A DNA stretch of 55,877 nucleotides from Allosalinactinospora lopnorensis (lineage in GTDB: Bacteria > Actinomycetota > Actinomycetes > Streptosporangiales > Streptosporangiaceae): the NCBI RefSeq assembly GCF_000981225.1, contig NZ_LAJC01000034.1:1-55877 (forward strand), written 5' to 3'. The notes under the pieces are model-generated. The model had not been told where the DNA came from. It saw only the letters and a list, made by a program, of their open reading frames with translations, and did not search any database. The position numbers and the translations under genes are program-made. This document shows, piece after piece, positions 37,140-45,510 of the stretch (the first letter of the stretch is position 1; each line of letters opens with the position of its first letter).

Positions 37140-37261
37140 GGTCGTCGTGCCGGCCGGTCAGGTCACGCAGCCCCTATGCGGCGGGCCTGACCGGGCGTGC
37201 GCACGCGCGCGTCACACGGGCACGTTCTGTTCCTGGAGCCATCATCCAGTGCTCGCGTCCC

Positions 37262-37280
37262 TTACTTGATGTTTACTTGA
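37262..37280 (+). promoter_or_regulatory. Two TTACTTGA direct repeats 11 bases apart
   Basis: TTACTTGA at 37262-37269 and 37273-37280, about 40 bases before the ATG at 37320, within the promoter of the small acidic protein. Confidence 0.35.
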
Positions 37281-37319
37281 CGGGGGCATGCACCCCGCCA
37301 GTCTCGAAGGGAGAGTGCG

Positions 37320-37619
37320 ATGTTCGACAACCTGATCGACTGGGTGAAGGGCCTTCTCGGCGGTGCTGCCGAGGACGTGGTGCAGGGTGTGTCCGGCGCC
37401 GTCGATGGCGCCGCGCCCGACGCCGCGGAGGCGGCCCAGTCCTACGGTGAGGACACCGTCAGCGCCGCGACCGGAGGAGCCGAGGATGCGCTCGGTGGTA
37501 TGGCCGACACCACGCAGGAGGTCCACGAGGGCGCCGGGACCATCGGTGAAACCGTGGAGGACCCCGGTGCCGCCGCCACCGACATCGCCGGAGACCGGCT
37601 TCCCGGAAACAACGAGTAG
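37320..37619 (+). CDS. Small acidic Ala/Gly-rich protein of unknown function
   Basis: 99 residues, strongly acidic, without Cys or a signal peptide. It starts with an amphipathic segment MFDNLIDWVKGLLGG, followed by a low-complexity Ala/Gly/Asp/Glu stretch (AVDGAAPDAAEAAQSYGEDT). ATG follows AAGGGAGAG with good spacing. It resembles small stress-induced hydrophilic proteins in composition only; I assign no family. Confidence 0.65.
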   Translation: MFDNLIDWVKGLLGGAAEDVVQGVSGAVDGAAPDAAEAAQSYGEDTVSAATGGAEDALGGMADTTQEVHEGAGTIGETVEDPGAAATDIAGDRLPGNNE

Positions 37620-37991
37620 CGGTCGGGGCAAGCGCCGCGGGATGGGCCCGCCGGGCCGCATCGGCGCTCGGTAAGCCGAGGTAGTGGCGGGAGGGAGGCT
37701 CCCTCAGGGCGGTGCGTGCCCTGCCGTGGCGCGCGCACGTGCCGCCGGCGCTCAACCGCCCGGGCGGGGTTGCCGCGCAGCACGCTCGTGAACCGGCGCA
37801 TCTCGTCCGGCCACCATGCCCGCGGGCGTGGGGCGTCGAACACGTCCACTTCCTGGTGAAGCCGACCACCGTCGCGCGGTGAGTTCGCGGATCGTGCCGG
37901 TGTCGTTGCGCTAGGCCCGCGAGCACGGTCGGCGAGACGGTCCCGCCGCGGTGGTTCCCCGGGAACGTGAGCCGCCTGGACGGCGGGGGCG
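37620..37991. other. Gene-free or decayed region
   Basis: 372 bases before the peptidase stop. A minus-strand frame around 37750-37870 (VDVFDAPRPRAWWPDEMRRF) looks somewhat protein-like but has no start or stop context; possibly a remnant. Confidence 0.35.
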
Positions 37992-39058
37992 TCACCGATT
38001 GCCTCCAAGCGCGCGAGCGTTGGCCGAGGGGAAGGTGTCGCGGTAGCTGGGCCAGGTGCCGCCGGGAGCGTCCACGGAGTCGGCGGCGAGCAGCCCGTCG
38101 ACGATGGCGCGGGTCATGCAGTCCCCGGCCGCGGTCAGCAGCGCGTGCAGCGCGAACTGGTCCGGCTCCTCCCGTTCGCCGGTGGACAGGCAGAAGACCG
38201 TGTCGCCGTCGTACATGGTGTGTACCGGCCGGATCGCGCGGGCCAGGCCGTCGTGCGCGATGCCGGCGACCTTGGCGCACCAGGCCTTGGGGAGGGCGGC
38301 GTCGGTCGCGACGACGCCGAGGGTGGTGTTCAGCGAGATGCTGGGTACATCGTGGGCCACGGTGTCCCTGTAGGCCGCGAGGTCCTCGGGTGAGGGGCGC
38401 CCCGAGGCGGGATCCCCGGGCAGACCGTGGCGCTGGCCGTAGAGCTCCCCGGTCGCCGGATCGACGGGCGAGCCGGCGCAGTTCACCACGGCGAGCGCGG
38501 CCACGGTCGTACCGTCGTCGAGGACCGCGCTGGCGGTGCCGATCCCGCCCTTCAGGCCTCCCGCGACGGCGCCGGTACCGGCGCCGACGTTGCCGCGCGC
38601 CGGCGCCGCACCGCTCCCGGCCTCCAGCGCCGCGTCGTAGGCGTCGGCGCCGAAGGCCACATCGGGCCGAGTCTTGGTGTCTCCGCCGCGCCCCAGATCG
38701 AAGATGGCCGCGGCCGGCACGATCGGGACGACGATGTCCTCCCCGACCTGGATCCCCGAGCCCGCCGCGGCGAGCCGCTCGGCGGCGCCGTGCGCGGCGG
38801 CCAGGCCGAAGGCGCTCCCGCCGCAGAGCATGACCGCGTTGACCCGTTCCACCGCGGCGCGAGGATCCAGCAGGTCGGTCTCGTGAGTGCCGGGGCCGCC
38901 GCCGCGTACGTCGCGCCGCAAACGGCGCCATCGGGGGGAGCGAGGACGACGGTACTACCGCTCAGCCAGCCGTCGCCGATGGCCGTGCGGTGGCCGACCC
39001 GGATGCCGGCGACGTCGATGAGACTGTTGGTAGGACCGGGGGCGGTGGCCGCGCTCAT
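37992..39058 (-). CDS. P1-family (DmpA/BapA-type) peptidase, frameshifted
   Basis: A self-processing Ntn-type aminopeptidase family protein of about 355 residues. It opens NSLIDVAGIRVGHRTAIGDG and TVVLAPPDGAVCG, breaks near 38911-38916, and after one added base continues DVRGGGPGTHETDLLDP, then NAVMLCGGSAFGLAAAHGA. The family's cleavage/nucleophile region is SISLNTTLGVVATDAALPK, followed by GLARAIRPVHTMYDGDTVF. The ATG at 39058 overlaps the M20 peptidase stop (ATGA), so the two are co-translated. Substrates are typically N-terminal beta- or D-amino acid residues; the exact one is not predictable. Confidence 0.85.
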
Positions 39059-40290
39059 CGCGCGGCTCCGACGGGGTGGTGCAGGAAGCGGTGCGCGGCC
39101 TCGGCATAGACGTGGGCGCACCGCACGATGTCGGCGACCTCCACGAACTCGTCGGCCTGGTGCGCGATCCACTTGCCGCCGGGGCCGTAGACGACATTGG
39201 GGATGCGCGCGTCGCGCGCGAGGATGGTGCCGTCGGTCGCGCCGGGGACCCCGCCGTAGCGGGGCGGTTCGCCGGTGACGGCCCGGTGGGCCTCGGTGAG
39301 CGCCGTCACGACGGACGAGTCCGGGGCGACCTCCACGGCGGGGCGGTCATCGACGACGGTGACTTCGGCGCCCACCGAGTGATCGGAGGCCGCTTCGGCG
39401 GCGAGGTCCCGCATCCGCGCGACGAGCGCCGCGTGGTCGACGGCGGGGGTGGTGCGCACGTCCACGTGCACGGCCGCGTGAGCGGGGATGACGTTGGCCT
39501 GATCGGGGTCTCCGGCGCGAGCCACGGTCGGGGTGAGGTGGACCTGGCCGAGATGCTCGTGCACGCCGTGCCGTCTCGCCAGCTCGTCCTCGTAGGCGGC
39601 GAGCGCGGTGAGGAACGCGCCCACGGCGGGCACCGGGTTGCGGGCGTGCCGGGGCATCGCACCGTGCGCCATCGTGCCGGTGAACTCCACCCGCAGCCGG
39701 ATCGCCCCCTTGGCGGCGACGCAGATCTCGCCCTCCTCCGGCTCGCACACGATGGCGCCGTCCACATCGGCGGCGGCGGGCGAGGCCGCGAAGTGCTTCG
39801 CCCCGAGCATCATGCCTTCCTCGTCGGCGAGGGCGCATACCTTGACCCGCCCGGGGAACGGGCCTGCGGTGCGCAACGCCGCCACCGCGTACAGCATGGC
39901 GGCCACGCCGGACTTCATGTCGGCCGAGCCGCGCCCGTACAGCCGCCCCTCGCGGATCTCCCCGCCATAAGGGGCGACGGTCCAGTTCTCGCGGTCGCCT
40001 TCGGTGACGACGTCGGTGTGTCCCTCGAACATGAGGGTGGGGCCGGGGCCGCCCCCGCCATCGACGACCGCGACCACGTTGGGCCGGCCCGGTGCGACCT
40101 CGGTCATCTCCGGTTCCCAGCCGAACTCGCGCATCTTGGCGGCGACCAGCGACGCCGCCTCCGCCTCGCTGCGGCCCCGGGCGGGTTCGTGCACGCTGCG
40201 GACGCGCACGAGTTCTTGGGTGAACGCCACGACCCCCGCGGTGTCGACCGGGAACCGGCTCTCGTCTGATGTGGCTGGCGACGTTGTCAT
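39055..40290 (-). CDS. M20-family metallopeptidase (ArgE/DapE/ACY1 type)
   Basis: 411 residues. Zinc-site motifs are intact: TLMFEGHTDVVTEGD (HxD), LYGRGSADMKSGVAAMLYA (Asp ligand), KVCALADEEGMMLGAKHF (EE) and CEPEEGEICVAAKG. The dimerisation domain lies in the middle (FTGTMAHGAMPRHARNP) and the terminal His ligand is in the last 30 residues (CAHVYAEAAHRFLHH). Enzymes of this family cleave N-acyl amino acids, succinyl-diaminopimelate or dipeptides. Translational coupling to the P1 peptidase suggests a joint peptide or N-acyl-peptide degradation step. ATG 40290 is 107 bases from the divergent ArsR gene. Confidence 0.88.
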   Translation of the reverse strand: MTTSPATSDESRFPVDTAGVVAFTQELVRVRSVHEPARGRSEAEAASLVAAKMREFGWEPEMTEVAPGRPNVVAVVDGGGGPGPTLMFEGHTDVVTEGDRENWTVAPYGGEIREGRLYGRGSADMKSGVAAMLYAVAALRTAGPFPGRVKVCALADEEGMMLGAKHFAASPAAADVDGAIVCEPEEGEICVAAKGAIRLRVEFTGTMAHGAMPRHARNPVPAVGAFLTALAAYEDELARRHGVHEHLGQVHLTPTVARAGDPDQANVIPAHAAVHVDVRTTPAVDHAALVARMRDLAAEAASDHSVGAEVTVVDDRPAVEVAPDSSVVTALTEAHRAVTGEPPRYGGVPGATDGTILARDARIPNVVYGPGGKWIAHQADEFVEVADIVRCAHVYAEAAHRFLHHPVGAAR

Positions 40291-40397
40291 GGGGTGTTCC
40301 CTTCCGGGCAGCGCCCGCATCCGGTGGTGTGGGCCGCATCCCCCTGGCCAACCGGGCGGAGGAAAGTCGGCGTGGCCGAGCCGACTTCGTACATGGC

Positions 40398-40772
40398 ATG
40401 ATTTCTCGTGTGACCATTAAGCCCGAGCGAGGCCTGATTGAGCCCGAGCGGGTTCGGCACGCTCTTCACGGCCTGGGGGACCGCTCGGCCGTTCGGGAAT
40501 GGGCGCAGCGGTATTCGGTCCTGGCTGATCCCTCCCGCCTCACGCTGCTCGTGTGCATTCATTATGCCGAGGAGATCTGTGTCTCGGATCTCGCGGTGGC
40601 GGCCGGGATGAGTGACACAGCGGTCTCCCAGGCGCTGCGTCACCTGCGTGCGCACAATCTGGTCGAGGCTCGGCGCGAGGGAAAACTGGTGCGCTACCGG
40701 TTGGCCGACGAGACGGTGCACGATCTGATCCATCTGGTGCGGCCACACTCGGTAGACAACGAGTCGTCCTGA
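40398..40772 (+). CDS. ArsR/SmtB-family metal-responsive repressor
   Basis: 124 residues. Winged helix with LADPSRLTLLVCIHYAEEIC, recognition helix region MSDTAVSQALRHLRAHNLVE and wing ARREGKLVRYRLAD. The C-terminal helix DETVHDLIHLVRPHS places Asp and three His in the alpha-5 position used by NmtR/CzrA-type sensors for Ni, Co or Zn. It is convergent with the nickel/cobalt ECF transporter genes, so I infer that it senses Ni or Co and controls that operon through the palindrome at 43881-43906. The ATG is chosen at the beginning of the conserved region. Confidence 0.88.
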   Translation: MISRVTIKPERGLIEPERVRHALHGLGDRSAVREWAQRYSVLADPSRLTLLVCIHYAEEICVSDLAVAAGMSDTAVSQALRHLRAHNLVEARREGKLVRYRLADETVHDLIHLVRPHSVDNESS

Positions 40773-40839
40773 GGGGCGCCGTCCTGCGGCACGTGCGCAG
40801 CGGCTTGAGCCCGGATAGCCGTGCATCGGGCGCGGGCCG

Positions 40840-41655
40840 CTAGGTTTCCTCGTCGGGTGCCATGCGGCGCTGCTGGGCGGGAGCCTCCAGGCTGCGGGGT
40901 GTCTCGAGTCCGTTCTCCTCCATCAGGTTCGCTTGACGCATGATCGTTCGGGGCTCGCCGCCGACGATGACCTGGCCGTCATTGATGACGACAACACGGT
41001 CGCACACCTCGAGAACGAACTCGAGATCGTGCGACGCGATCAGGAGCGCCTGCGCGGCGGAGTTCAGAAAGCGAATCAGGCGCCTGCGCGAGCGGATGTC
41101 AAGACTCGCGCTGGGTTCGTCGTAGATGATCACGCGTGGCTGCATCGCCAGGACGCCCGCGATGGAGACCATCCGCTTCTCTCCGCCGGAGAGGTGATGC
41201 GGTGCGCGGTCGGCGAGCTCGTGGGTGTCCGTGAGCGTGAGTGCCTCGCTCACCCGGGCGGCGACCTCCTCCGGGGGCAGCCCCATGTTCTGCGGACCGA
41301 ATGCGACATCGTTCCACACGGATGGAGAGAACAGCTGGTCGTCCGGATCCTGGAAGACCAGGCCGATGTCAGGATGGAAGCTCTTGGGCCGGATCGAGTC
41401 GCCGAAGAGCCGCACTGTTCCCGCGTCAGGCTGCAGGATCCCGCACGCGGTGAGGAAGAAGGTCGTCTTTCCGGCACCGTTGGGGCCGATCAGGCCGACC
41501 CGTTCGCCTGCGGCCACCTGCAGGTTCATGCCGCGGAGCACCCCAAGCCCGTCCGGGTAGGAGAAACGCACCCCGGATGCCTCGAGTGCCACTGTCTCCG
41601 TCCGCGCTCTGCCCCCTGGTACCGGGCCGTCCTCGGGACGATTCCGCGATTTCAT
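40840..41655 (-). CDS. cbiO: ECF nickel/cobalt transporter ATPase (CbiO/NikO)
   Basis: 271 residues; the ATPase that drives uptake. Walker A GLIGPNGAGKTTFFL, Q-loop VFQDPDDQLFSP, signature LSGGEKRMVSIAG, Walker B RVIIYDEPSASLD and switch His in LLIASHDLEFVLE. The FQDPDDQ sequence is typical of ECF-type ATPases. It overlaps the cbiQ stop (ATGA) and is last in the operon. The C-terminal 30 residues after IMRQANLMEENGLE match the CbiO group. Confidence 0.94.
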   Translation of the reverse strand: MKSRNRPEDGPVPGGRARTETVALEASGVRFSYPDGLGVLRGMNLQVAAGERVGLIGPNGAGKTTFFLTACGILQPDAGTVRLFGDSIRPKSFHPDIGLVFQDPDDQLFSPSVWNDVAFGPQNMGLPPEEVAARVSEALTLTDTHELADRAPHHLSGGEKRMVSIAGVLAMQPRVIIYDEPSASLDIRSRRRLIRFLNSAAQALLIASHDLEFVLEVCDRVVVINDGQVIVGGEPRTIMRQANLMEENGLETPRSLEAPAQQRRMAPDEET

Positions 41656-42419
41656 AGCACCTCCAGCAGCACCAGGCCGGCGGCGAGTAGCATCGTGGCG
41701 CCCAGGGCGACGATATCCCGCGGTCCGGCGTGGAAATGGTAGTAGTTGCGTTTCGCCGCTCCATAGCCGCGCAGGGTCATGGCCTGGTGGATGCGGGTGG
41801 ACTGGTCATGACCGCGGACAAGCAGGCTCCCGGTGAGCGCGCCGAGCGTGGCGAGGCTGTGCGGATCAGGCCGTCGCGGTTGGAAGCCGCGGAGCCGTGC
41901 CGCCGTGCGCATCCTGTTCAGATCGTCGCCGAGTTCGTACAGGTACCGGTAGGAGAACAGCATCATGTCGGCGAGGACTCCGGGCAGTCGCAGCGCGCGC
42001 AGTGCCGTGATGGTGGTCAGCATGGGCGCCGTCGCGAAGGCCACCAGCCCGATCGTGACGATGGCGACGAATCTGCCGGCGATCAGCAGAAAATCCAGGA
42101 TCCCCTCGTGGCGCAGGGACAGTGGGCCAAGCCGCGCGAGTACCGTCTCGCCCGAGAAGAACGGCAGGATGACGGCCAGGAGGAGAATGAGGACGCCGGG
42201 ATAGCGCAGCCGGCCGATCACGAATCCCAGCGGTAACCGGGACAGGACGGCCAGCCCCGCACTTATGGCGAGCATGGCGGGAACGGGCCGTAGGTCAGTG
42301 ACGAAGGCGCACGCGAAGGCCAGGGCACCGAGCCCTACCAGCTTCAGTCGGGGGTCCCAGCGGTGCACCGGGGAGTCCAGCTCCGCGTACCGGTCGATCC
42401 CGTACTTCATCCGCACCAT
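41652..42419 (-). CDS. cbiQ: ECF transporter transmembrane coupling subunit (CbiQ/NikQ)
   Basis: 255 residues with about six membrane helices. Opens with DSPVHRWDPRLKLVGLGALA; the cytoplasmic coupling helices contain the conserved ARLRGFQ segment (RMRTAARLRGFQPRRPD) and AMTLRGYGAAKRNYYHF, both Ala-Arg-Gly type motifs that contact the ATPase. ATG 42419 (alternative 42410) lies 45 bases after the cbiM stop. Confidence 0.93.
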   Translation of the reverse strand: MVRMKYGIDRYAELDSPVHRWDPRLKLVGLGALAFACAFVTDLRPVPAMLAISAGLAVLSRLPLGFVIGRLRYPGVLILLLAVILPFFSGETVLARLGPLSLRHEGILDFLLIAGRFVAIVTIGLVAFATAPMLTTITALRALRLPGVLADMMLFSYRYLYELGDDLNRMRTAARLRGFQPRRPDPHSLATLGALTGSLLVRGHDQSTRIHQAMTLRGYGAAKRNYYHFHAGPRDIVALGATMLLAAGLVLLEVL

Positions 42420-42464
42420 CCGAAGACCTGGCCGCCGGTCACGCCCGGGCGGGAGGCGCAGGGG

Positions 42465-43145
42465 TCAACTCCGCCTCCTCGCCGGCCGGGGCGCCGGATC
42501 TCCTCCGAGTAGTCCGGGTCGGACCCGCAGCAGGAAGAGCACCACCAGCGCGGTGGCGGCACCTTCGATCACCCCGAGTGGGACATGGGCGAGGACCAGC
42601 GCGGAGATGGCGGCGCGTTCCGTCGCGACGTCGATGGTGGCCGGCACCGTGGTGACCAGCAGCACGAAGAGGATCGCGGCAGCGGCCACCAGGCCGATGA
42701 AGCCTCCCAGGAATCCGAAGACGCCCGTCCACAGTGGCCGCCGCCTGGACGGCAGGCAGCGCAGAGTGCGCATCCGGAAGATGGAGTAGGCCAGCAGTGC
42801 GGGGATGCCCATCATCGCCGCGTTGACACCCAGGCTCGTCAGGCCACCGTGCCCGAACAGGACCGCTTGGAAGAACAGCCCGATCAGGATGGCGGGGAAG
42901 GCATACCAGCCCAGGACCACCCCCATGAGCCCGTTGAGGATCAAGTGCACGCTGGTCGGTGGCACCGGCACGTGGACCCAGGACAGCACGAGGAACGCGG
43001 CGGTGAACATGGACGCCTTGGGGATCTCGGCGGTCGGATCGTCCTGCCGCTGGATCCTGCGCAGCGAATACCATGTGGCGACCGCGGTGATCCCGTAACC
43101 GCTGGCGATGACACCGGCCGGCAGGATCCCGTCGGGGATGTGCAT
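42465..43145 (-). CDS. cbiM: ECF nickel/cobalt transporter substrate-binding subunit (CbiM/NikM)
   Basis: 226 residues. The N-terminal MHIPDGILP (Met-His-Ile-Pro-Asp-Gly) binds the metal after start-Met processing and is diagnostic of CbiM/NikM. Further metal-site blocks: VHVPVPPTSVHLILNGLMGV and LFGHGGLTSLGVNAAMMG. About seven membrane helices. The start overlaps the stop of the preceding L-type subunit gene by one base (TGATG). Confidence 0.95.
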   Translation of the reverse strand: MHIPDGILPAGVIASGYGITAVATWYSLRRIQRQDDPTAEIPKASMFTAAFLVLSWVHVPVPPTSVHLILNGLMGVVLGWYAFPAILIGLFFQAVLFGHGGLTSLGVNAAMMGIPALLAYSIFRMRTLRCLPSRRRPLWTGVFGFLGGFIGLVAAAAILFVLLVTTVPATIDVATERAAISALVLAHVPLGVIEGAATALVVLFLLRVRPGLLGGDPAPRPARRRS

Positions 43146-43702
43146 CAGGCGCGTTTCCGGTTCGTGAAGTACAGCGCCGTCCCGAGGAAGCCCCAGATGG
43201 CCAGTGCGCTCATGACGACGATCTGGAGGGGCCCGGTGCCGCCCCAGGAGGATGTGGCGCTGCCGCCCGCGCCGGCCCCCTCGTCTGGGACGGTGTCTTC
43301 CTGCTTCGGGGCGTCCTTCTCCTGCTCTTGGGCCGCCCCCTCGTCCTCCGCGGAGGAGATCCCGCTTTCCTCCACCGGAATCTCCAGGACATCGCCGTGC
43401 CCGGCATGGCGTACCTCTACTTGCCAGGTCCCCGCCTCGGCGGGCACGAACAGGAAGTTCCCCTCGTCGTCGATGCTCCCGGTCATCCACGGATCTGAGG
43501 AATCCTCCGGCGAGTACACGGTCACCTGGGCGTCCGCCAACGGTTCGCCGGTGTCGTACGTGGCCTCCACCAGCACCGCGTCGGCCTGCTCGTGGTCGAG
43601 TTCGACACCGTGTGCGAGTGCCTTCGCCGGCCAGCCGAGCACCACCAGGGAAACGCACCCGGCCAGAGCCGCCTGTGCCCACCGTGTCCTGCCTCGTCTC
43701 AC
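43145..43702 (-). CDS. Extracytoplasmic auxiliary subunit of the nickel/cobalt ECF transporter (NikL/CbiL-like)
   Basis: 185 residues: signal peptide (AALAGCVSLVVLGWPAKALA, cleavage before His-Gly), a small beta-rich domain (VLVEATYDTGEPLADAQVTV, GSIDDEGNFLFVPAEAGTWQ), an acidic Gln/Glu/Lys linker, and one C-terminal helix (IVVMSALAIWGFLGTALYF). This is the layout of NikL-type components, which replace CbiN in some NikM systems. The mature N-terminus would be HGVELDHE, with two possible metal-binding His. GTG 43702 follows GGAGG. First gene of the leftward L-M-Q-O operon. Confidence 0.75.
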   Translation of the reverse strand: MRRGRTRWAQAALAGCVSLVVLGWPAKALAHGVELDHEQADAVLVEATYDTGEPLADAQVTVYSPEDSSDPWMTGSIDDEGNFLFVPAEAGTWQVEVRHAGHGDVLEIPVEESGISSAEDEGAAQEQEKDAPKQEDTVPDEGAGAGGSATSSWGGTGPLQIVVMSALAIWGFLGTALYFTNRKRA

Positions 43703-44184
43703 GTTCTGACCTCCGATGCGTGGGGGCGCGGGCATGTCAGTCGACCCGCCGGACACGGGGGTGAGGTCGCGCGGCGCTGCACGACGCCCGGTGGTGCAGC
43801 CACAGTGGGCCGGACGCGCCAGGAGGAATCTGCGCACCCCAGTGGGCGGGGGAGGGAGGAGCCGCCGCTTCTCGCTGCATTTCACCTCATTACCTGATCA
43901 GGTGAATAATAGAGTGGAAGGAAAGACGCGCGCAATGAGGCCTTCTCGGCCGGCTCTCTTTCCAAGCGTGAGTGAGGACCAGGACTGCCTGGGCAATGGC
44001 GCCGATCCGGGTAGGGCTGAACGGGGCGCGATCAGCAGTGGAGAGAACCGCGCCGCGTTGGTGCTGGAGGAGGTCGGCGGAAAGAGTTCCCGCATCCCGC
44101 TGACGGCGCCGGGAGGCGGTGCGGGCGGTCCCACGCGGGCCCCGCCTGGAACCCGGCAGCCGACCTCTGAGTCGAGACCTGCGA
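43703..44184. other. Leader and promoter of the nickel/cobalt operon; no gene beyond it
   Basis: About 190 bases of 5' leader precede GTG 43702, then the operator/promoter at 43881-43935. From 43940 to 44184 no supported frame. Confidence 0.5.
43881..43935 (-). promoter_or_regulatory. Promoter and palindromic operator of the nickel/cobalt transporter operon
   Basis: On the minus strand: -35 TTGCGC (43930-43935), 18 bases, -10 TATTAT (43906-43911). Just downstream is the perfect palindrome ACCTGATCAGGT (43892-43903) nested in a wider inverted repeat TTCACCT (43881-43887) / AGGTGAA (43900-43906). An AT-rich patch in a GC-rich region at the right place for metal-dependent repression. Confidence 0.6.
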
Positions 44185-44480
44185 CGGGTGCCGGATGGGT
44201 TGTGGGAGCTGGACTGGTCGCGGTGCGCGACCGACTCGGTGAACCTGCGTGCGGGCAAAGGGGGATCCGACGGGCTCGAAATCCTGTCGAGCGCGGCAGG
44301 ACAGGCGCGAAAATCCACCTGATCGCCGAGTGGACCGGCCTTCCCCCATCAATCGGACTCTCGGGGCGGATCTGCACGATAGCCAGGACTTTGAGGCTCA
44401 TCAGAGGGGTAGCGCCGGTCCGCTCCCGTCGCGGGCACCGCCGAGCCGGCGACCACCGCGCCCGGCTGAGGCGAGGTGGG
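44185..44480 (+). pseudogene. IS5-like (IS112/IS1647 type) transposase remnant
   Basis: Two frames together read ELDWSRCATDSVNLRAGKGG, then RNPVERGRTGAKIHLIAEWT and GLPPSIGLSG, then LGADLHDSQDFE and PVRSRRGHRR. These match the DDE-domain order of IS5-family transposases (..DSV-x-VRA-x-KGG..NPVDRGK-x-GSKIHLI..GLPLSVGISGANLHDS..PPIRSRRG). At least two frame changes and no start or stop; a decayed fragment. Confidence 0.65.
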
Positions 44481-44518
44481 TGAGGGCGGGGTGGCGTAAC
44501 CGGTGCGGAGCCTCGTGC

Positions 44519-44947
44519 TCACCGTGGGCGTGAGTGGCTCGTGCCGGGGTGGAGGGCTGCGTCGCGCGTGCCCTCAGCGAGGGCCCGGGCGAGTGTGGGG
44601 TGGATGGTGAGGACACGGTCCAGCCCGGTGATGCGCAGGATCCCGCGCATCTGCGGCCGAGGCCCGGTCAGCCGCAACTCGATGCCGAGCCGGTCGGCCC
44701 GGTGGCGCGTGCCGACCAGCATGGCGAGGCCGGCCGCGTCGCAGAAGGTGATCCCGGACAGGTCGATGACCAGCAGTTTCATCCCAGGTCGGAGTGCGGC
44801 GAACAGGTGTTCGCGTAACGCGGGGGTGACGGCGCAGTCGATTTCGCCGTGCAGCCTGACGACGGGGATGGTAGAGCCGCGGGGCACGGCCGGTCCGCCC
44901 CCGGTGCGGGTCTGGCCGTGCCGGGGCCCGGGCGCTGTGGTGGTCAC
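44519..44947 (-). CDS. STAS-domain anti-anti-sigma factor-like protein
   Basis: 142 residues. STAS core: IPVVRLHGEIDCAVTPALRE, LLVIDLSGITFCDAAGLAML (the D-x-S-x-x-x-F-x-D-A/S motif with Ala-Ala where the phosphorylated Ser is usual: FCDAAG) and LRLTGPRPQMRGILRITGLD. The missing phosphoacceptor Ser (D-S to D-A) suggests regulation other than classic RsbV phosphorylation, or constitutive binding. GTG start overlaps the DUF5994 gene stop (GTGA). Confidence 0.82.
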   Translation of the reverse strand: MTTTAPGPRHGQTRTGGGPAVPRGSTIPVVRLHGEIDCAVTPALREHLFAALRPGMKLLVIDLSGITFCDAAGLAMLVGTRHRADRLGIELRLTGPRPQMRGILRITGLDRVLTIHPTLARALAEGTRDAALHPGTSHSRPR

Positions 44948-45510
44948 GACCCGACCCGCCCCGCGTGAGCACGCCCGGGACGCGCTGGTTCGGCCTCGGC
45001 GGGTCCTGGCCGCCCGCCTTCGGACTCCCAGTCGGTCTCCGCTGCGGTATCGGGTGGCAGGAGCAGGCGGTCGGCGGCGGTGATGAGGTCGGGGGCGTGG
45101 GTGATGTTGGCGTGCTGGGCGGCCAGTCCGATGGCGGCCCAGGCCGTTGGCATGCTCACCCCGGGCGGGACGACCAGCAGGTCGACGCGGGCGCCGTTGG
45201 CGCTGATCGCGGTGAGTGAATCGGCGGGCATGGAGGTGAACCAGGCGAGCCGGATCGCGCGTCCGGCCACTTCCAGCAGGTGGGGCCGGCTCTTCCAGCC
45301 GGCGGCCCCCAGCATGATGTGGTGGATGGGGCCCCGGTAGTCGTCGAGGGCGAGGATGAGGCCGGGTAGCTCGGCGACGGGGTCGTTGGACCGCGGCCAC
45401 CAGCCGCCGTCGAGCAGGGTGTGCCGGGCTGCCAGGGATTGCAGCAGGAGCCGGGGGACCGACGGCGGCGAGTCGGAGACCACGGGTCGGCGTTGTGTGG
45501 GAGTCAGCAT
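44944..45510 (-). CDS. DUF5994-family protein
   Basis: 188 residues. Recognisable by LLDGGWWPRSNDPVAELPGL near residue 33 and LAWFTSMPADSLTAISANG, DLLVVPPGVSMPTAWAAIG further on, the pattern of DUF5994, a family of unknown function in actinomycetes. The C-terminal 25 residues are a basic/acidic tail. Co-translated with the STAS protein, so a regulatory role with it is a reasonable guess. Confidence 0.75.
   Translation of the reverse strand: MLTPTQRRPVVSDSPPSVPRLLLQSLAARHTLLDGGWWPRSNDPVAELPGLILALDDYRGPIHHIMLGAAGWKSRPHLLEVAGRAIRLAWFTSMPADSLTAISANGARVDLLVVPPGVSMPTAWAAIGLAAQHANITHAPDLITAADRLLLPPDTAAETDWESEGGRPGPAEAEPARPGRAHAGRVGS

Noticed and set aside
43703-43900. Possible cobalamin or NiCo riboswitch in the nikL-type leader
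   Set aside because: I looked for the B12 box and the conserved NiCo junction sequences and did not find them; only a DNA-level palindrome is supported.
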